Source of the DNA: JACKLD01 sp049297695
GTDB taxonomy: Bacteria; Pseudomonadota; Alphaproteobacteria; UBA2136; UBA6156
Direction: 5' to 3'
NCBI GenBank assembly: GCA_049297695.1
Contig: JBAQUT010000036.1
Span: 7,622 to 71,621, forward strand
DNA length: 64,000 nucleotides
The translations under genes and the position numbers were made by a program. The notes beneath the pieces were generated by a model that was not told the DNA's origin, searched no databases, and saw only the letters and a program-made list of their open reading frames with translations. How positions within the stretch are numbered: position 1 is the first letter of the stretch; each line of letters opens with the position of its first letter. Shown here in pieces: positions 26,428 through 35,498 of the stretch.

Positions 26428-27012
26428 ATGACACACCTTTTTCAGCACGAAGCCGCCCATATAGCCTCGGCCGCCCGCACACCGTGGGTGCCCGCCCTGT
26501 GGCTGGCGTTGCTGGCGTGGGCGGCGTGGCAGCTTACAGGTACGGCACGGGTGGAGGCGGGGGTGTTTGCTTTGCTGCTGGTGTTGGTGGTGGCGGTGGA
26601 TGTGGCGACGTTTACCATCCCCAACATGCTCACCTTGGCGCTGGCCGTGCTTGGGGTTGTAGTGGCAGGGCCTGCGTGGGATATGGCCTTGTTGGGCGTG
26701 GCCGTAGGGTATGGCGTGTTTATGGCGGTTTCTGTGGTGGGCCGCTGGGCCATGGGTCGCACGGCCTTGGGGCAGGGGGATGTGAAGCTGTTTGGCGCCT
26801 TGGGCGCGTGGGTGGGGCCCTTGGGCTTGCCCTTGGTGGCGTTGGTGGGCAGTTGGGCGGCGCTGATATATATTTTAGCCTTGCGACACCCCAAAGGCGC
26901 AAAACTGCCGTTTGGGCCGTTTTTGGCGGCAGGGGGGTGGGTGGTGTACCTGTACCAAGGGCCGTTGTGGGATGCGTTGGCCAAGGTGAGTGCTTATGCG
27001 CAGCCCTTCTAA
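26428..27012 (+). CDS. Prepilin peptidase (A24 family, CpaA-like)
   Basis: Inner-membrane aspartyl protease that removes prepilin leader peptides. About six hydrophobic segments. The two catalytic aspartates are in VAVDVATFTIPN and GQGDVKLFG. At 194 residues it has no N-terminal methylation domain, as in CpaA/TadV enzymes of tight-adherence (Flp) pili. No pilus genes are adjacent. Its 3' end overlaps the next gene by 23 nt. Confidence 0.85.
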   Translation: MTHLFQHEAAHIASAARTPWVPALWLALLAWAAWQLTGTARVEAGVFALLLVLVVAVDVATFTIPNMLTLALAVLGVVVAGPAWDMALLGVAVGYGVFMAVSVVGRWAMGRTALGQGDVKLFGALGAWVGPLGLPLVALVGSWAALIYILALRHPKGAKLPFGPFLAAGGWVVYLYQGPLWDALAKVSAYAQPF

Positions 27013-27706
27013 CCTGTTTACGCCCCCGGTGATGGCGGTGGTGCAAGCCTTGCTACCCGCCCCAACTAAGGCCGTGGGGGGTAGTGTGCGCTGCCTGCTG
27101 CTGGGGCACCCCATGGCGCAGGTGGATGTGGACCTGGCCACCGAAGCCTTACCCGACGAGATTGAACAACGCTTGCGGCGGGCGAAAATCCCGTTTGATG
27201 CCCAAGGCAAACGCTGGGGGAGTTTTACGGCCAAGCCCGCCCCGGGGGTGGAGGTGGATATCACCAGCCTGCGGGCGGATAGCTACCTGCCCGGCAGCCG
27301 TTACCCCAACGTGAATTTTGGCGTGGGGTGGGAGGCCGATGCGGCGCGGCGGGATTTTACCATCGGGGCCATCTACATGGCGCCAGACGGTACGTTGACC
27401 GACCCTTTGGGGGGCGAAGCCGACCTGAAGGCGGGGTTGGTGAGGTTTATCGGCGACCCCGCCCAGCGCCTGCGGGAAGACCCGTTGCGGTTGTTACGGT
27501 TTTACCGGTTTTGCGGACAATACGGCTTGGCGGGTATCACGGAAGACCTGAAACCCGTGCTGGCCCAAGCCGCCCCCGCCTTGGCAACCTTAAGCGCTGC
27601 CCGTAAAGCGGACGAGTTTGCCAAACTGGCCAAAACCCCCCACGCGGTCAGCGTTTCCACCGCCATGGAGGCGTTGGGCGTTGCCGTACCTGTCAGCGGG
27701 GGTTGA
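26990..27706 (+). CDS. Short CCA tRNA nucleotidyltransferase/poly(A) polymerase-like protein
   Basis: Head and neck of a class II nucleotidyltransferase: GGSVRCLLLG (normally GGxVRD), DVDLAT with the metal-binding Asp pair, RRDFTIGAIYMAPDGTLTDPLGG, and IGDPAQRLREDPLRLLRFYRF. The nucleotide-selecting EDxxR motif is seen as REDPLR. It ends at 238 residues, whereas alphaproteobacterial enzymes have about 400; the body and tail domains are absent, and an AT-rich gene follows. All tRNA genes in the window encode their CCA, so only a repair role would be at risk. It may be a truncated gene. The start overlaps the prepilin peptidase. Confidence 0.75.
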   Translation: MLMRSPSNLFTPPVMAVVQALLPAPTKAVGGSVRCLLLGHPMAQVDVDLATEALPDEIEQRLRRAKIPFDAQGKRWGSFTAKPAPGVEVDITSLRADSYLPGSRYPNVNFGVGWEADAARRDFTIGAIYMAPDGTLTDPLGGEADLKAGLVRFIGDPAQRLREDPLRLLRFYRFCGQYGLAGITEDLKPVLAQAAPALATLSAARKADEFAKLAKTPHAVSVSTAMEALGVAVPVSGG

Positions 27707-27737
27707 AAACGGGTTTTGGGGGCCTATATAAGGGGGT

Positions 27738-28154
27738 ATGAAACAGCAACCTGATATCTGCTTTGTAAAACGCAAGAATGGCGAAAAACATATTGATTTT
27801 TATAAAGCTAAAATGCCTGGTGAAGATGCTGATAGGGTCGCAAGTATTCTTTTAGATAAAGATGGATTACTGGTTTGGGCCAATTTGGAAAATGGTGGGG
27901 CACGAAATGTCCAAGAGTTTGTGGAGTGGGAAATAGATTCACAAACACAAGAAGATTTAAAAGAGTTGATGGTGTATGTTCAAAGTACTGGAAAGAAACC
28001 TTTAAAATATGGGCAAACTGAAGTGCTGGATGTAAGAGGTTTTAACCCAAGTACCAAGGAATTTCTGATTGCGGGCATTTTCAACGCATATCAAGTTAAA
28101 ATGCAGACAATGGCAGACGAACAGGCCTATCCAGATTACGCCTCCCCACTTTAG
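27738..28154 (+). CDS. Hypothetical protein
   Basis: 138 residues, AT-rich, not recognised. It is soluble and mixed alpha/beta: CFVKRKNGEKHIDFYKA, ILLDKDGLLVWANLENGG, then an acidic helical stretch (EWEIDSQTQEDLKELMVYV). Its base composition is unlike the genes on either side, and it lies directly after the shortened CCA-type gene. Probably acquired. Confidence 0.6.
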   Translation: MKQQPDICFVKRKNGEKHIDFYKAKMPGEDADRVASILLDKDGLLVWANLENGGARNVQEFVEWEIDSQTQEDLKELMVYVQSTGKKPLKYGQTEVLDVRGFNPSTKEFLIAGIFNAYQVKMQTMADEQAYPDYASPL

Positions 28155-28189
28155 CTTGACGCCCGTCAAAGCGCCCGTTACCCTACGGT

Positions 28190-28831
28190 ATGATTCCTAA
28201 GCTTTTCATGATTTTGCTGATGTTGGTGCTGGGCGCCATGGCGTTTTCGCATTTGGATTTTACCAGCGGGAAACTGGCCAGCATTGCTCCTGCGGCGGGG
28301 CCTGTTCAGGTGGATACTGCTCAGGCCGATGCCGCGCCCGTACCTGGAGGTGCCTTTGCGGTGATGGACACGGATGGGAAGGTGGTTACCGAGAAAGATT
28401 TGGTGGGAGATAAGTATCACCTTGTATTTTTTGGCTTTGCCAACTGTGCGGAAGCCTGCCCCGCCATGTTGGGCGCCATGGATTGGGTGATGAACAACCT
28501 GCCGCCCGCAACCCAAGCCAAAGTTCAGTTTGTGTTTGTGAGCGTGGATAGCTTGCGGGATACCGCCCCCAAACTGGCCGAGTTTGTGCACGGGTTTAAC
28601 CCTACCTTTAAGGCTTGGCGCGGCACTCCCGAGCAGATTGAGCGCATGACCCGCGCCTACATGGCCACCGCCGTGCTGCCCGAAGGCGCCACGGTGAGCG
28701 ATACGGCTTGGCAGGCCAGCCATTCTACCTTGCTGTACCTGATGGGCCCCGATGGCCGCTACGTAACCCACCTGCGCAACAGCGACAGCGCCACCGACAT
28801 ACGGGATAAACTGGCGGAGTTGGTGAAGTAA
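28190..28831 (+). CDS. SCO1/SenC copper chaperone
   Basis: Thioredoxin-fold copper protein used in assembly of the CuA site or of cbb3 oxidase. An N-terminal anchor (about 3-20) is followed by the periplasmic domain with the copper ligands: Cys pair in NCAEACPAM and a late histidine in ASHSTLLYL. The usual spacing C-x3-C is kept. 213 residues. It stands alone before yajC-secD-secF. A TTGACGCCCGTCAA palindrome is 20 nt before the start, but it may only be a -35 box. Confidence 0.88.
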   Translation: MIPKLFMILLMLVLGAMAFSHLDFTSGKLASIAPAAGPVQVDTAQADAAPVPGGAFAVMDTDGKVVTEKDLVGDKYHLVFFGFANCAEACPAMLGAMDWVMNNLPPATQAKVQFVFVSVDSLRDTAPKLAEFVHGFNPTFKAWRGTPEQIERMTRAYMATAVLPEGATVSDTAWQASHSTLLYLMGPDGRYVTHLRNSDSATDIRDKLAELVK

Positions 28832-28896
28832 CAAGCGCGTTGGCTTGACTTTGCGCCATATTCAGCAATAGTGCGCGGGTAACGAAAGCATACGCC

Positions 28897-29229
28897 ATGG
28901 ACCAAGCCAACCTGATACCAGCCTTGATGGGGTATTTGCCCATTGTGTTGATTTTCGCCGTGTTTTACGTGCTTATTTTGCGCCCTCAAAGCCTGGCGGC
29001 CAAGGCCCATGCGGCGTTGGTAGTGGGGTTGAAACGTGGTGACACCGTACTGATGGCCAGCGGCCTGATGGCCAAAGTGGAGAAGGTGGAGGGTACGGCC
29101 ATGGTGCTGCGCATCAACGCCGAAGATACCGTGCTGATGGCCAAAGCGAGCGTGGAGCGCCTGTTGGAAGGTGATGAAACCAAGCTGTTGGATGCCCAGC
29201 TTTCGTTGAAACCAAGCACCAAAAAGTAA
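28897..29229 (+). CDS. yajC: Preprotein translocase subunit YajC
   Basis: 110 residues, one membrane helix (about 9-30, LPIVLIFAVFYVLILRPQ), then a cytoplasmic segment with GDTVLMASGLMAKVEKVEG, which is the YajC core. It is an accessory of SecDF-YidC. First gene of a yajC-secD-secF operon; 6 nt before secD. Confidence 0.93.
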   Translation: MDQANLIPALMGYLPIVLIFAVFYVLILRPQSLAAKAHAALVVGLKRGDTVLMASGLMAKVEKVEGTAMVLRINAEDTVLMAKASVERLLEGDETKLLDAQLSLKPSTKK

Positions 29230-29235
29230 CCGGAT

Positions 29236-30807
29236 ATGAACACCCATCTTACATTGTTGAACCGCATGTTGGTGGTTATGGTGCTGGTGTTTGCGGTAGC
29301 CTTTACCTTGCCAAACCTGTTGCCGGAACAGATGCGGGAAAAAATACCCGCTTTTTTACCCAAGCATGCCATGACGTTGGGGCTAGATTTGCAAGGCGGC
29401 GCCCACCTGACGCTGGAAGTGGCTACTGATGACGTGTTGGTGCATGCCTATGAGAACCTGACCGATGACATCCGCCGTGTGGCGCGGGAAGGGGGGATGG
29501 GCTACACAGGGCTGCGGAGCGACGCCACGGGCGCTAAACTGGTGCTGCGTGACCCTTTGCAGCAAACGGCCCTGCAAGCGGCGTTGGGTGCGGGTGTGGT
29601 GGTAACGGGTGAGGGCACAACGGGGAACATTGCCGTAACCCTCACCGAAACCGCCCAAACCGAGCTGTTAACACGCGCTATGCAACAAACCCTGCAAGTG
29701 TTGCGCAGCCGCGTGGATGAATTTGGTGTGGCCGAGCCGCTGGTGCAGCGCCAAGGTGCCAACCGCGTGATTGTGCAGCTCCCCGGCGCGAAGGATACTG
29801 CCCGCGCCAAAGCCAGCATCGGGCGTACGGCCATGCTGACGTTCCATTTGGTGGACGACCAAGCCAACCCCTTGGGCATACTGGCGCCTACCCAGATGAA
29901 ACTGGAAGAAACCACCACGGATACGGAAGGCAACGTGGTGAACCGTCAACCGTTGATTGTGACCAAACGCCCTGCACTTACAGGCGATATGCTGACCAGC
30001 GCTGCTGCCAGCTTTGATCAATACGGAACCCCTGCCGTGGACATTGCGTTTGATCGGCGGGGCACTCAGGTGTTTGCGGATATTTCTACCAAGCATGTAG
30101 GCCAGCGGTTTGCCATTGTGCTGGATGGCAAGGTGTACTCGGCGCCCGTGTTTAGGGAACCCATTTTGGGCGGGCGGGCGCAAATTAGCGGTCGCTTCCA
30201 AGTGGAAGAAGCCCAGGACTTAGCCGCCATTCTGAACGCGGGAGCCTTGCCTGCCGCCGTGAAGGTGGTGGAAGAGCGCACCGTGGGCCCAACTTTGGGG
30301 GCGGACAGTGTGCGGGCCGGGCAGATTGCCATTATGGCGGGCTTGGCGGGTGTATTTGTGTTTATGGGCGTGTTTTACGGGTTATTCGGCTTGTTTGCCG
30401 TGGTGGCGCTGGTGGTGAACTTTTTGATTTTGGTGGCGTGCATGACGGCCTTTGGCTTTACCCTCACCCTGCCCGGTATGGCGGGGATTGTACTGACACT
30501 GGGGATGGCGGTGGATGCCAATGTGCTGATTTTTGAACGCATCCGGGAAGAAACGGGGTCTGGTAAAAAACCGCTTTCCGCCATTCATGCGGGGTTTGAA
30601 GGGGCGTTTTCGGCCATTATGGACAGCAACATCACCACGTTGTTGGCGGCGGCGGTGTGCTTTTTGCTGGGCAGCGGGCCGGTGAAAGGCTTTGCCGTGA
30701 GCTTGATTATCGGGTTGTGCGCCAGCATGTTCACGGCCATCACGCTCACCCGTTGGATGCTGCTGGCATGGTACTTCCGCACTCGCCCCACCAAACTTCC
30801 TGTTTAA
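29236..30807 (+). CDS. secD: Protein translocase subunit SecD
   Basis: Proton-driven RND-like subunit that pulls exported proteins into the periplasm. First helix at about 11-30, then GLDLQGGAHLTLEV and the large periplasmic P1 domain, and the C-terminal five-helix domain with GMAVDANVLIFERIREE (proton-relay Asp) and SNITTLLAA. 523 residues, normal length. Between yajC and secF. Confidence 0.95.
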   Translation: MNTHLTLLNRMLVVMVLVFAVAFTLPNLLPEQMREKIPAFLPKHAMTLGLDLQGGAHLTLEVATDDVLVHAYENLTDDIRRVAREGGMGYTGLRSDATGAKLVLRDPLQQTALQAALGAGVVVTGEGTTGNIAVTLTETAQTELLTRAMQQTLQVLRSRVDEFGVAEPLVQRQGANRVIVQLPGAKDTARAKASIGRTAMLTFHLVDDQANPLGILAPTQMKLEETTTDTEGNVVNRQPLIVTKRPALTGDMLTSAAASFDQYGTPAVDIAFDRRGTQVFADISTKHVGQRFAIVLDGKVYSAPVFREPILGGRAQISGRFQVEEAQDLAAILNAGALPAAVKVVEERTVGPTLGADSVRAGQIAIMAGLAGVFVFMGVFYGLFGLFAVVALVVNFLILVACMTAFGFTLTLPGMAGIVLTLGMAVDANVLIFERIREETGSGKKPLSAIHAGFEGAFSAIMDSNITTLLAAAVCFLLGSGPVKGFAVSLIIGLCASMFTAITLTRWMLLAWYFRTRPTKLPV

Positions 30808-30822
30808 GCAAAGGATACCTCC

Positions 30823-31752
30823 ATGGCCCTGTTCCCTCTCAAACCGTTTGAAAATATTCCGTTCATCAACTTTATGGCGTGGCGGCGGTTTTGGATTTGG
30901 AGCAGCGTGGCCTGCGTGTTGGCTACGTTCGTGTTGTTGGCAAAACCGGGGCTGAACTTCGGGATCGATTTTGTGGGCGGCAAACTGGTGCAGGTGCAAA
31001 CCACCAACCCCGTGCCCGTGGCCAGCGTGCGGCAAGCGGTGGATGATGCGGGATTTGTGGGAGCGAACATTCAGGAATTTGAAAACGGGCGCGAGTTTTT
31101 GGTGCGTTTATCCGCCAGCGATGCCAAGGCTGCGGCGGAAGGTAGCGAGAAGATTGTGGTGGATACGTTGGCACCCTTGGGCGGCGGGGCCGAGCTTCGC
31201 CGCGTGGAATTTGTAGGCCCCCAAGTGGGTGCCGAGCTGGCGCGAGATGGTGTGCTAGCCCTGCTGGTGAGCATGTTGGGTATTTTGATGTATGTAAGTG
31301 CGCGGTTTGAGTTCCGCTATGGGTTGGGCGCTATTTTAGCCTTGCTGCACGATGTGACCCTGACCATCGGCCTGCTGGTGCTGGTGCGGCTGGAGATTAG
31401 CCTCACCGTGCTGGCGGCAATCCTCACGCTGATTGGGTACAGCCTGAACGATACGATTGTGGTGTATGATAGGGTGCGTGAAATGCGCGCCAAATACCCC
31501 AACAAAACGCTGGTGGAAGTTCTGAACATTTCGGTCAACTCCATGCTGGCCCGCACGTTCATGACCGGTATGACCACGCTGTTTGTGCTAGCCGTGCTGT
31601 ACCTGTTTGGCGGGCCGGTATTGGAAGGTTTTGCGTTCACCCTGCTGTTTGGGGTGGTTATCGGCACGTATTCCTCTGTGTTTGTGGCCAGCCCGTTGTT
31701 GCTGGTGTTGGAGGAGTATTACAAGACTACGGATAAAATCACGAAGGTTTAA
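30823..31752 (+). CDS. secF: Protein translocase subunit SecF
   Basis: 309 residues with six helices. GIDFVGGKLVQVQ in the periplasmic domain, and LTLIGYSLNDTIVVYDRVRE, the conserved proton-relay segment, then NSMLARTFMTGMTTLF. Partner of SecD, starting 15 nt after its stop with an AAAGGAT ribosome site. The operon ends convergent with a minus-strand hypothetical gene, whose stop lies directly at the secF stop. Confidence 0.95.
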   Translation: MALFPLKPFENIPFINFMAWRRFWIWSSVACVLATFVLLAKPGLNFGIDFVGGKLVQVQTTNPVPVASVRQAVDDAGFVGANIQEFENGREFLVRLSASDAKAAAEGSEKIVVDTLAPLGGGAELRRVEFVGPQVGAELARDGVLALLVSMLGILMYVSARFEFRYGLGAILALLHDVTLTIGLLVLVRLEISLTVLAAILTLIGYSLNDTIVVYDRVREMRAKYPNKTLVEVLNISVNSMLARTFMTGMTTLFVLAVLYLFGGPVLEGFAFTLLFGVVIGTYSSVFVASPLLLVLEEYYKTTDKITKV

Positions 31753-32298
31753 TTACCGCTCAAGGCGTAACTGTTTGAACAATTCGTTGCGGGCATTATC
31801 TCGGCTGCGTTGTGTTTTAGGGTTCTTATGTTTCATGAACGCCTTTTGGGACATGACAACTTTTTCCATGAGGCCTGGGTGGATGTGGGCTACATCGCTC
31901 AGCGTGATGTCGTTCTCGGTGAGCGCGCTGAGCATGATGGACAGGTCTTCAGGTGTTACAGCCTCGCCACGGGTTTTTTGTTGGAGCAACACCATCAGGT
32001 GTTTACGGCTAATCACTTCGTGGCCATCAACCTGCGAAACGATGGACGAAGGTGTGCTGGCCGAAAGTGTGGAGGCTGATTTGGTGCGATAGGTACGGGT
32101 AAGTTGTTCCAAACTGCGGGGATCTATGGCGCGCAGGGTATCCGCTGTAACGGGGGTTTCTGCAACAGGGGAGAGAAGGGTGGTAGCCGTTGAAAGCTTG
32201 ATGGCCGACCCAGCCGACAGGGTTTGGACAAGCGCCAAAACATGGCGGAAGCTGATGGTATCGTTGTCATCGATGATGGAATGTTTGATGGGCTTCAT
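31753..32298 (-). CDS. Hypothetical protein
   Basis: 181 residues, not recognised. No signal peptide. Ser/Thr-rich middle with helical ends; a basic tail (KHKNPKTQRSRDNARNELFKQLRLER) could bind nucleic acid. AAGGAG precedes the ATG by 9 nt, so expression is likely. It is convergent with secF with no spare bases. Confidence 0.6.
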   Translation of the reverse strand: MKPIKHSIIDDNDTISFRHVLALVQTLSAGSAIKLSTATTLLSPVAETPVTADTLRAIDPRSLEQLTRTYRTKSASTLSASTPSSIVSQVDGHEVISRKHLMVLLQQKTRGEAVTPEDLSIMLSALTENDITLSDVAHIHPGLMEKVVMSQKAFMKHKNPKTQRSRDNARNELFKQLRLER

Positions 32299-32454
32299 GG
32301 AAAAAATCTCCTTACGGTGTTATGTATATAGCCTATTAGCTTGTAGTGTGCAATAATTGTATTCATAATTTAATAAAGAGGAAGATCTTTGACCTAGAGG
32401 CGAGGGCCTTGTACAGTTTGCCGCAACCGATAACCTCATACAAGGAGTCTCCCC

Positions 32455-33075
32455 ATGCCCTACACCGCCCGCACCGAGTTTAAACCTGTTGGATTGGTTG
32501 GTATTTCCGACAAGCAGATTGAAGTTCACTGGAAGCTTTACGAGGGTTATGTAACCCAAACTAACACGTTGATTGACCAACTTAAAGCGATGCGCGAGGG
32601 CGGGGAAGGGGCCAGCCCGTTGTACGCCGACCGCCGCCGCCGCTGTGCTTTTGAGATGTGCGGCATGTTGGTGCACGATTACTATTTTGCCAACCTGAAG
32701 GCGGGCGTGAAGCCCGACGTGGCGAAGGATTTTGCCAAGCTGGTGGCGGGTAAGTTTGGCAGCTTTGATGCCTGGCTGGCCGATTTCAAAGCCTGCGGGG
32801 CCACCCGGGGCGTGGGCCATGCCATCTGCTACATGGACCCCATCACCGGCGATGTGAACAACCACTTCATCGAGATGCACAGCGAGGGGCACATGCCGGG
32901 CTTCCAGGTGTTGCTCAGCATGGACGTGTGGGAGCACGCGTTTTTGATGGATTACCTGCCCGCCGAGCGCGGCAAGTACATCGACGCCTTTATGGCTAAC
33001 GTGAACTGGGACGTGGTGGAAGAGCGCACGCAGGCGTGCTTCTCCCGCAAGGCCAGCCCCCGCTTTGTGCTTTAA
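32455..33075 (+). CDS. Divergent Fe/Mn superoxide dismutase
   Basis: 206 residues. Metal ligands of the family are seen: His in EVHWKLYEGYV, His in VHDYYFANL, and Asp/His in MDVWEHAFLMDY. The first helix differs from standard enzymes: canonical HxxxHHxxYV becomes HWKLYEGYV, so the second-sphere His30 is absent and Tyr34 is displaced by one residue. The GSGWxWL segment is also replaced (GATRGVGHAICY). It belongs to a divergent branch of Fe/Mn SODs; activity is probable but metal use is not predictable. Own terminator. Confidence 0.8.
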   Translation: MPYTARTEFKPVGLVGISDKQIEVHWKLYEGYVTQTNTLIDQLKAMREGGEGASPLYADRRRRCAFEMCGMLVHDYYFANLKAGVKPDVAKDFAKLVAGKFGSFDAWLADFKACGATRGVGHAICYMDPITGDVNNHFIEMHSEGHMPGFQVLLSMDVWEHAFLMDYLPAERGKYIDAFMANVNWDVVEERTQACFSRKASPRFVL

Positions 33076-33096
33076 TGCACCAAGTTAAGGCAACGG

Positions 33097-33118
33097 GGCG
33101 GCAACAGGCCGCCTTTTT
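33097..33118 (+). terminator. Rho-independent terminator
   Basis: GGCGGC-AACAG-GCCGCC followed by TTTTT, just after the SOD gene. Confidence 0.85.
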
Positions 33119-33145
33119 GCTACCATGATGCAAAAGGATACCCCT

Positions 33146-33640
33146 ATGCGCGCTTTAGCCCTTTCTGTTCTGTTACCTGCCACCTGCCTCCTGCTTCCTG
33201 CGGCCTACGCTTTGGATGACCGCTCCATTCAGGTGGAATTGCAACGCTACGACCTGCTGATGGGGAAAATCCAAGACCAAAACACCCAGCTGATGAGCCA
33301 GGTGCGCGAGCTGCAACGGCAAAACTACGATTTGGTGAAGCGGTTGGACAAAATGCAAGCCCAAACCCAAAGCACCTACGACCAAATGCAAAAGGTGGAA
33401 AACGTGAACGTGCGGAACGTGGAATCCGCCCAAAAGCAACTGAACGAAGCCTTGAATCGCATGGACAACAACACCTACGACTGGGGCGGGAAAACCCGCG
33501 ATTGCGCCGATTTGGGCGTGAAGCACCAGCAAATCAAAGTAGCCACCAAGCCGGATGGCAGCCGTACCGTGCGGTTTTTGTGCTTTGACGGAAAGGCGAT
33601 TCACCTCGGCACCGAGGTTTATGCGGTGGGGGCGGAGTAG
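33146..33640 (+). CDS. Periplasmic coiled-coil protein, hypothetical
   Basis: 164 residues from MRALALSVLL (ribosome site AAAGGAT). A signal peptide of about 22 residues ends at AYA-LDD. A long coiled coil follows (about 25-105; repeated MxxxxQxQxxQL patterns such as KIQDQNTQLMSQVRELQRQN), then a small C-terminal domain with two cysteines (DCADLG, FLCFDG) that could form a disulfide. Not assigned to a family; the layout resembles small envelope coiled-coil proteins. Confidence 0.65.
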   Translation: MRALALSVLLPATCLLLPAAYALDDRSIQVELQRYDLLMGKIQDQNTQLMSQVRELQRQNYDLVKRLDKMQAQTQSTYDQMQKVENVNVRNVESAQKQLNEALNRMDNNTYDWGGKTRDCADLGVKHQQIKVATKPDGSRTVRFLCFDGKAIHLGTEVYAVGAE

Positions 33641-33652
33641 CTTTTAACAGCT

Positions 33653-35410
33653 TTAACGGTCTAACGTTTCATAAAACGCCACCACGGCGCTGTGGGTTTT
33701 TACGTGGCGGGGTTGGATGGCTTGGGTGAGGTACAGGCCTTCCAAGCTGGTGGCGCGGCTAAGGGCCACGTACAGTTGGCCTTCGGCGAAGGTGCCGCCG
33801 TCGGCCAAATCAATCACGCAGCGTTCCAGCGTTTGGCCTTGGGCCTTGTGGATGGTGAGCGCCCATGCCAAGGCTAGAGGAAACTGCACAAATGTGCCCG
33901 CCACCGTGGCTACGGGCGTGCCTTCGGCGCCCGCTTGGTAGCGCGTGCTTTCCCACTTTTCCCGCTCCACCTCAAACACGCCGCGGTCGGTGCGCACTTC
34001 GATGTTGTCGTCAGTTAATTTCAACACATGGCCCAGCGTGCCGTTCACCCAACGGCCCAGTTTGTCGTTGCGGGTGAACATCACTTTGGCCCCCACTTTC
34101 AAGGTGAGTTCGGCGGGAGTGGTGAACTCTTTTCCCGCCAAGTCGCCGGTGGTGTCGGCGTGGTAGGTGCGGGTAGGGGTGTTTAGCTTGGCCAACTCAG
34201 TGGCGTTGATGGCATCCACCGTGCTGTTACGGGCGGCCAGAATGACGGCATTTTCGGGCGGAGTGGCCACCACGCGGGCATTCAGCGGCCCTAGCACGCC
34301 ACTGCCGTTGTTGCCGCTGCGGATGGAATTGAGCAGGTTGATAAACGGGGCATCGGTTTGGCGGAAAATATGCGTAAAGCGCAGGGTGGAAAACGCCCCA
34401 AGCTCCCACGCCGGTGTGGCAAAAAAGAACGGGTTGGGGTAGGTGGTGGCAAACACCTCGGCTTCTTCCCGCCGCACCACGGGGGGGAGCTGGCAGAGAT
34501 CGCCCATCAGCACCAGTTGCACGCCACCAAAGGGTTTTTTGGAAAATTTTCCGTGTTTGCGGAGGAATTTGTCCATGGCATCAAACACGTCGGCCCGCAC
34601 CATGGAGATTTCGTCGATGATGATGAGTTCCAGGTTTTCAATCACCTTGGGGTAACGGGCTTTGGGCACGGGTTGGCCCACCAACAGCTGGGGCTTGAAG
34701 CTGAAAAAGCTGTGGATGGTTTGGCCGCCCACATTCAGCGCCGCCATGCCCGTGGGGGCCAGCACGGCGTACTTGCGTTTGGTGTCATTCAGATTTTTGC
34801 GCAGCCATTTTAAAAACGTACTTTTGCCGGTGCCCGCGCTGCCGAGGATGAGCAGATTTTCGCCCTCTTGGATGGTTTTCAGCGCGGTTTGGAATTCCGG
34901 CGTCACCTGTATTTTTTGGGTGGTGCTGGCGGGTTGCTCCACCCGTTTGGGTTCCGGCTTGGGCTTGGCGTAGGTGATGGGGGGAGGGGTGGGGTTGGCC
35001 TTCAGCGTTGGAATAACTTGGCCCAACTGCACCAGCTTGTAGGCGCAGGCGCGGGGGGTGCGGCGCAGGTTGGCGGCCAAAGGCTCCAGCGCATCGCCAA
35101 CCTCGTGGGCAATGAGCAATCGGGCGGTATCGTCCTCGTTCCAGTGGGTGCCAAAGGGCAAAATATCGGCACCTTCGGGGTGGGGGGTTTTGTCGTTCAT
35201 GATGGCGGTGTAGCGGCCGTAATCCAGCAGGTCGAGCAGGTGGGCGCGGCTTTCCACGCTGGTTTTGGTGCGGCCCAGCGTTTCGGCCAGCAGGTGGAAA
35301 CGGGCCGTAAACGTGCCTTGCATATCCCGCAAACCTGCCGCCAGCGTGGCATCGTCGGCCGCGTTCCAGCGTTTGCCTTGGTTGGCGGGTTTGGGGGTGG
35401 TGTCGTCCAT
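33653..35410 (-). CDS. PIF1/RecD-like DNA helicase with SANT-like N-terminus
   Basis: 585 residues from MDDTTPKPA, chosen because AGAGGG lies 5 nt upstream and because a longer frame would run through the tmRNA gene. Residues about 10-60 and 85-130 resemble Myb/SANT modules (RWNAADDATLAAGL, HWNEDDTARLLIAHE). The helicase core begins near 185: GSAGTGKSTFL (Walker A), IIIDEISMVRADVFDAMD (Walker B), LMGDLCQLPPV, and the C-terminal TIHKAQGQTLERCVID and YVALSRATSLEGLYL of the UvrD_C_2 fold. Superfamily 1B, 5'-3' DNA helicase; role may be in replication-fork or G-quadruplex processing. Confidence 0.83.
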   Translation of the reverse strand: MDDTTPKPANQGKRWNAADDATLAAGLRDMQGTFTARFHLLAETLGRTKTSVESRAHLLDLLDYGRYTAIMNDKTPHPEGADILPFGTHWNEDDTARLLIAHEVGDALEPLAANLRRTPRACAYKLVQLGQVIPTLKANPTPPPITYAKPKPEPKRVEQPASTTQKIQVTPEFQTALKTIQEGENLLILGSAGTGKSTFLKWLRKNLNDTKRKYAVLAPTGMAALNVGGQTIHSFFSFKPQLLVGQPVPKARYPKVIENLELIIIDEISMVRADVFDAMDKFLRKHGKFSKKPFGGVQLVLMGDLCQLPPVVRREEAEVFATTYPNPFFFATPAWELGAFSTLRFTHIFRQTDAPFINLLNSIRSGNNGSGVLGPLNARVVATPPENAVILAARNSTVDAINATELAKLNTPTRTYHADTTGDLAGKEFTTPAELTLKVGAKVMFTRNDKLGRWVNGTLGHVLKLTDDNIEVRTDRGVFEVEREKWESTRYQAGAEGTPVATVAGTFVQFPLALAWALTIHKAQGQTLERCVIDLADGGTFAEGQLYVALSRATSLEGLYLTQAIQPRHVKTHSAVVAFYETLDR

Positions 35411-35498
35411 AACCCTCTCTAACATATTTCTGACACGGCAATCAAATGGTCTTTTACGCCCTTGCATTGTTTTGGGGCATGGCCCATAAAGCAGGTAC

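Noticed and set aside
28156..28169. TTGACGCCCGTCAA as an FNR site before the SCO1 gene
   Set aside because: TTGACG is also a good -35 box with TACCCT 17 nt later, the same layout as the tRNA promoters; the palindrome is probably incidental.
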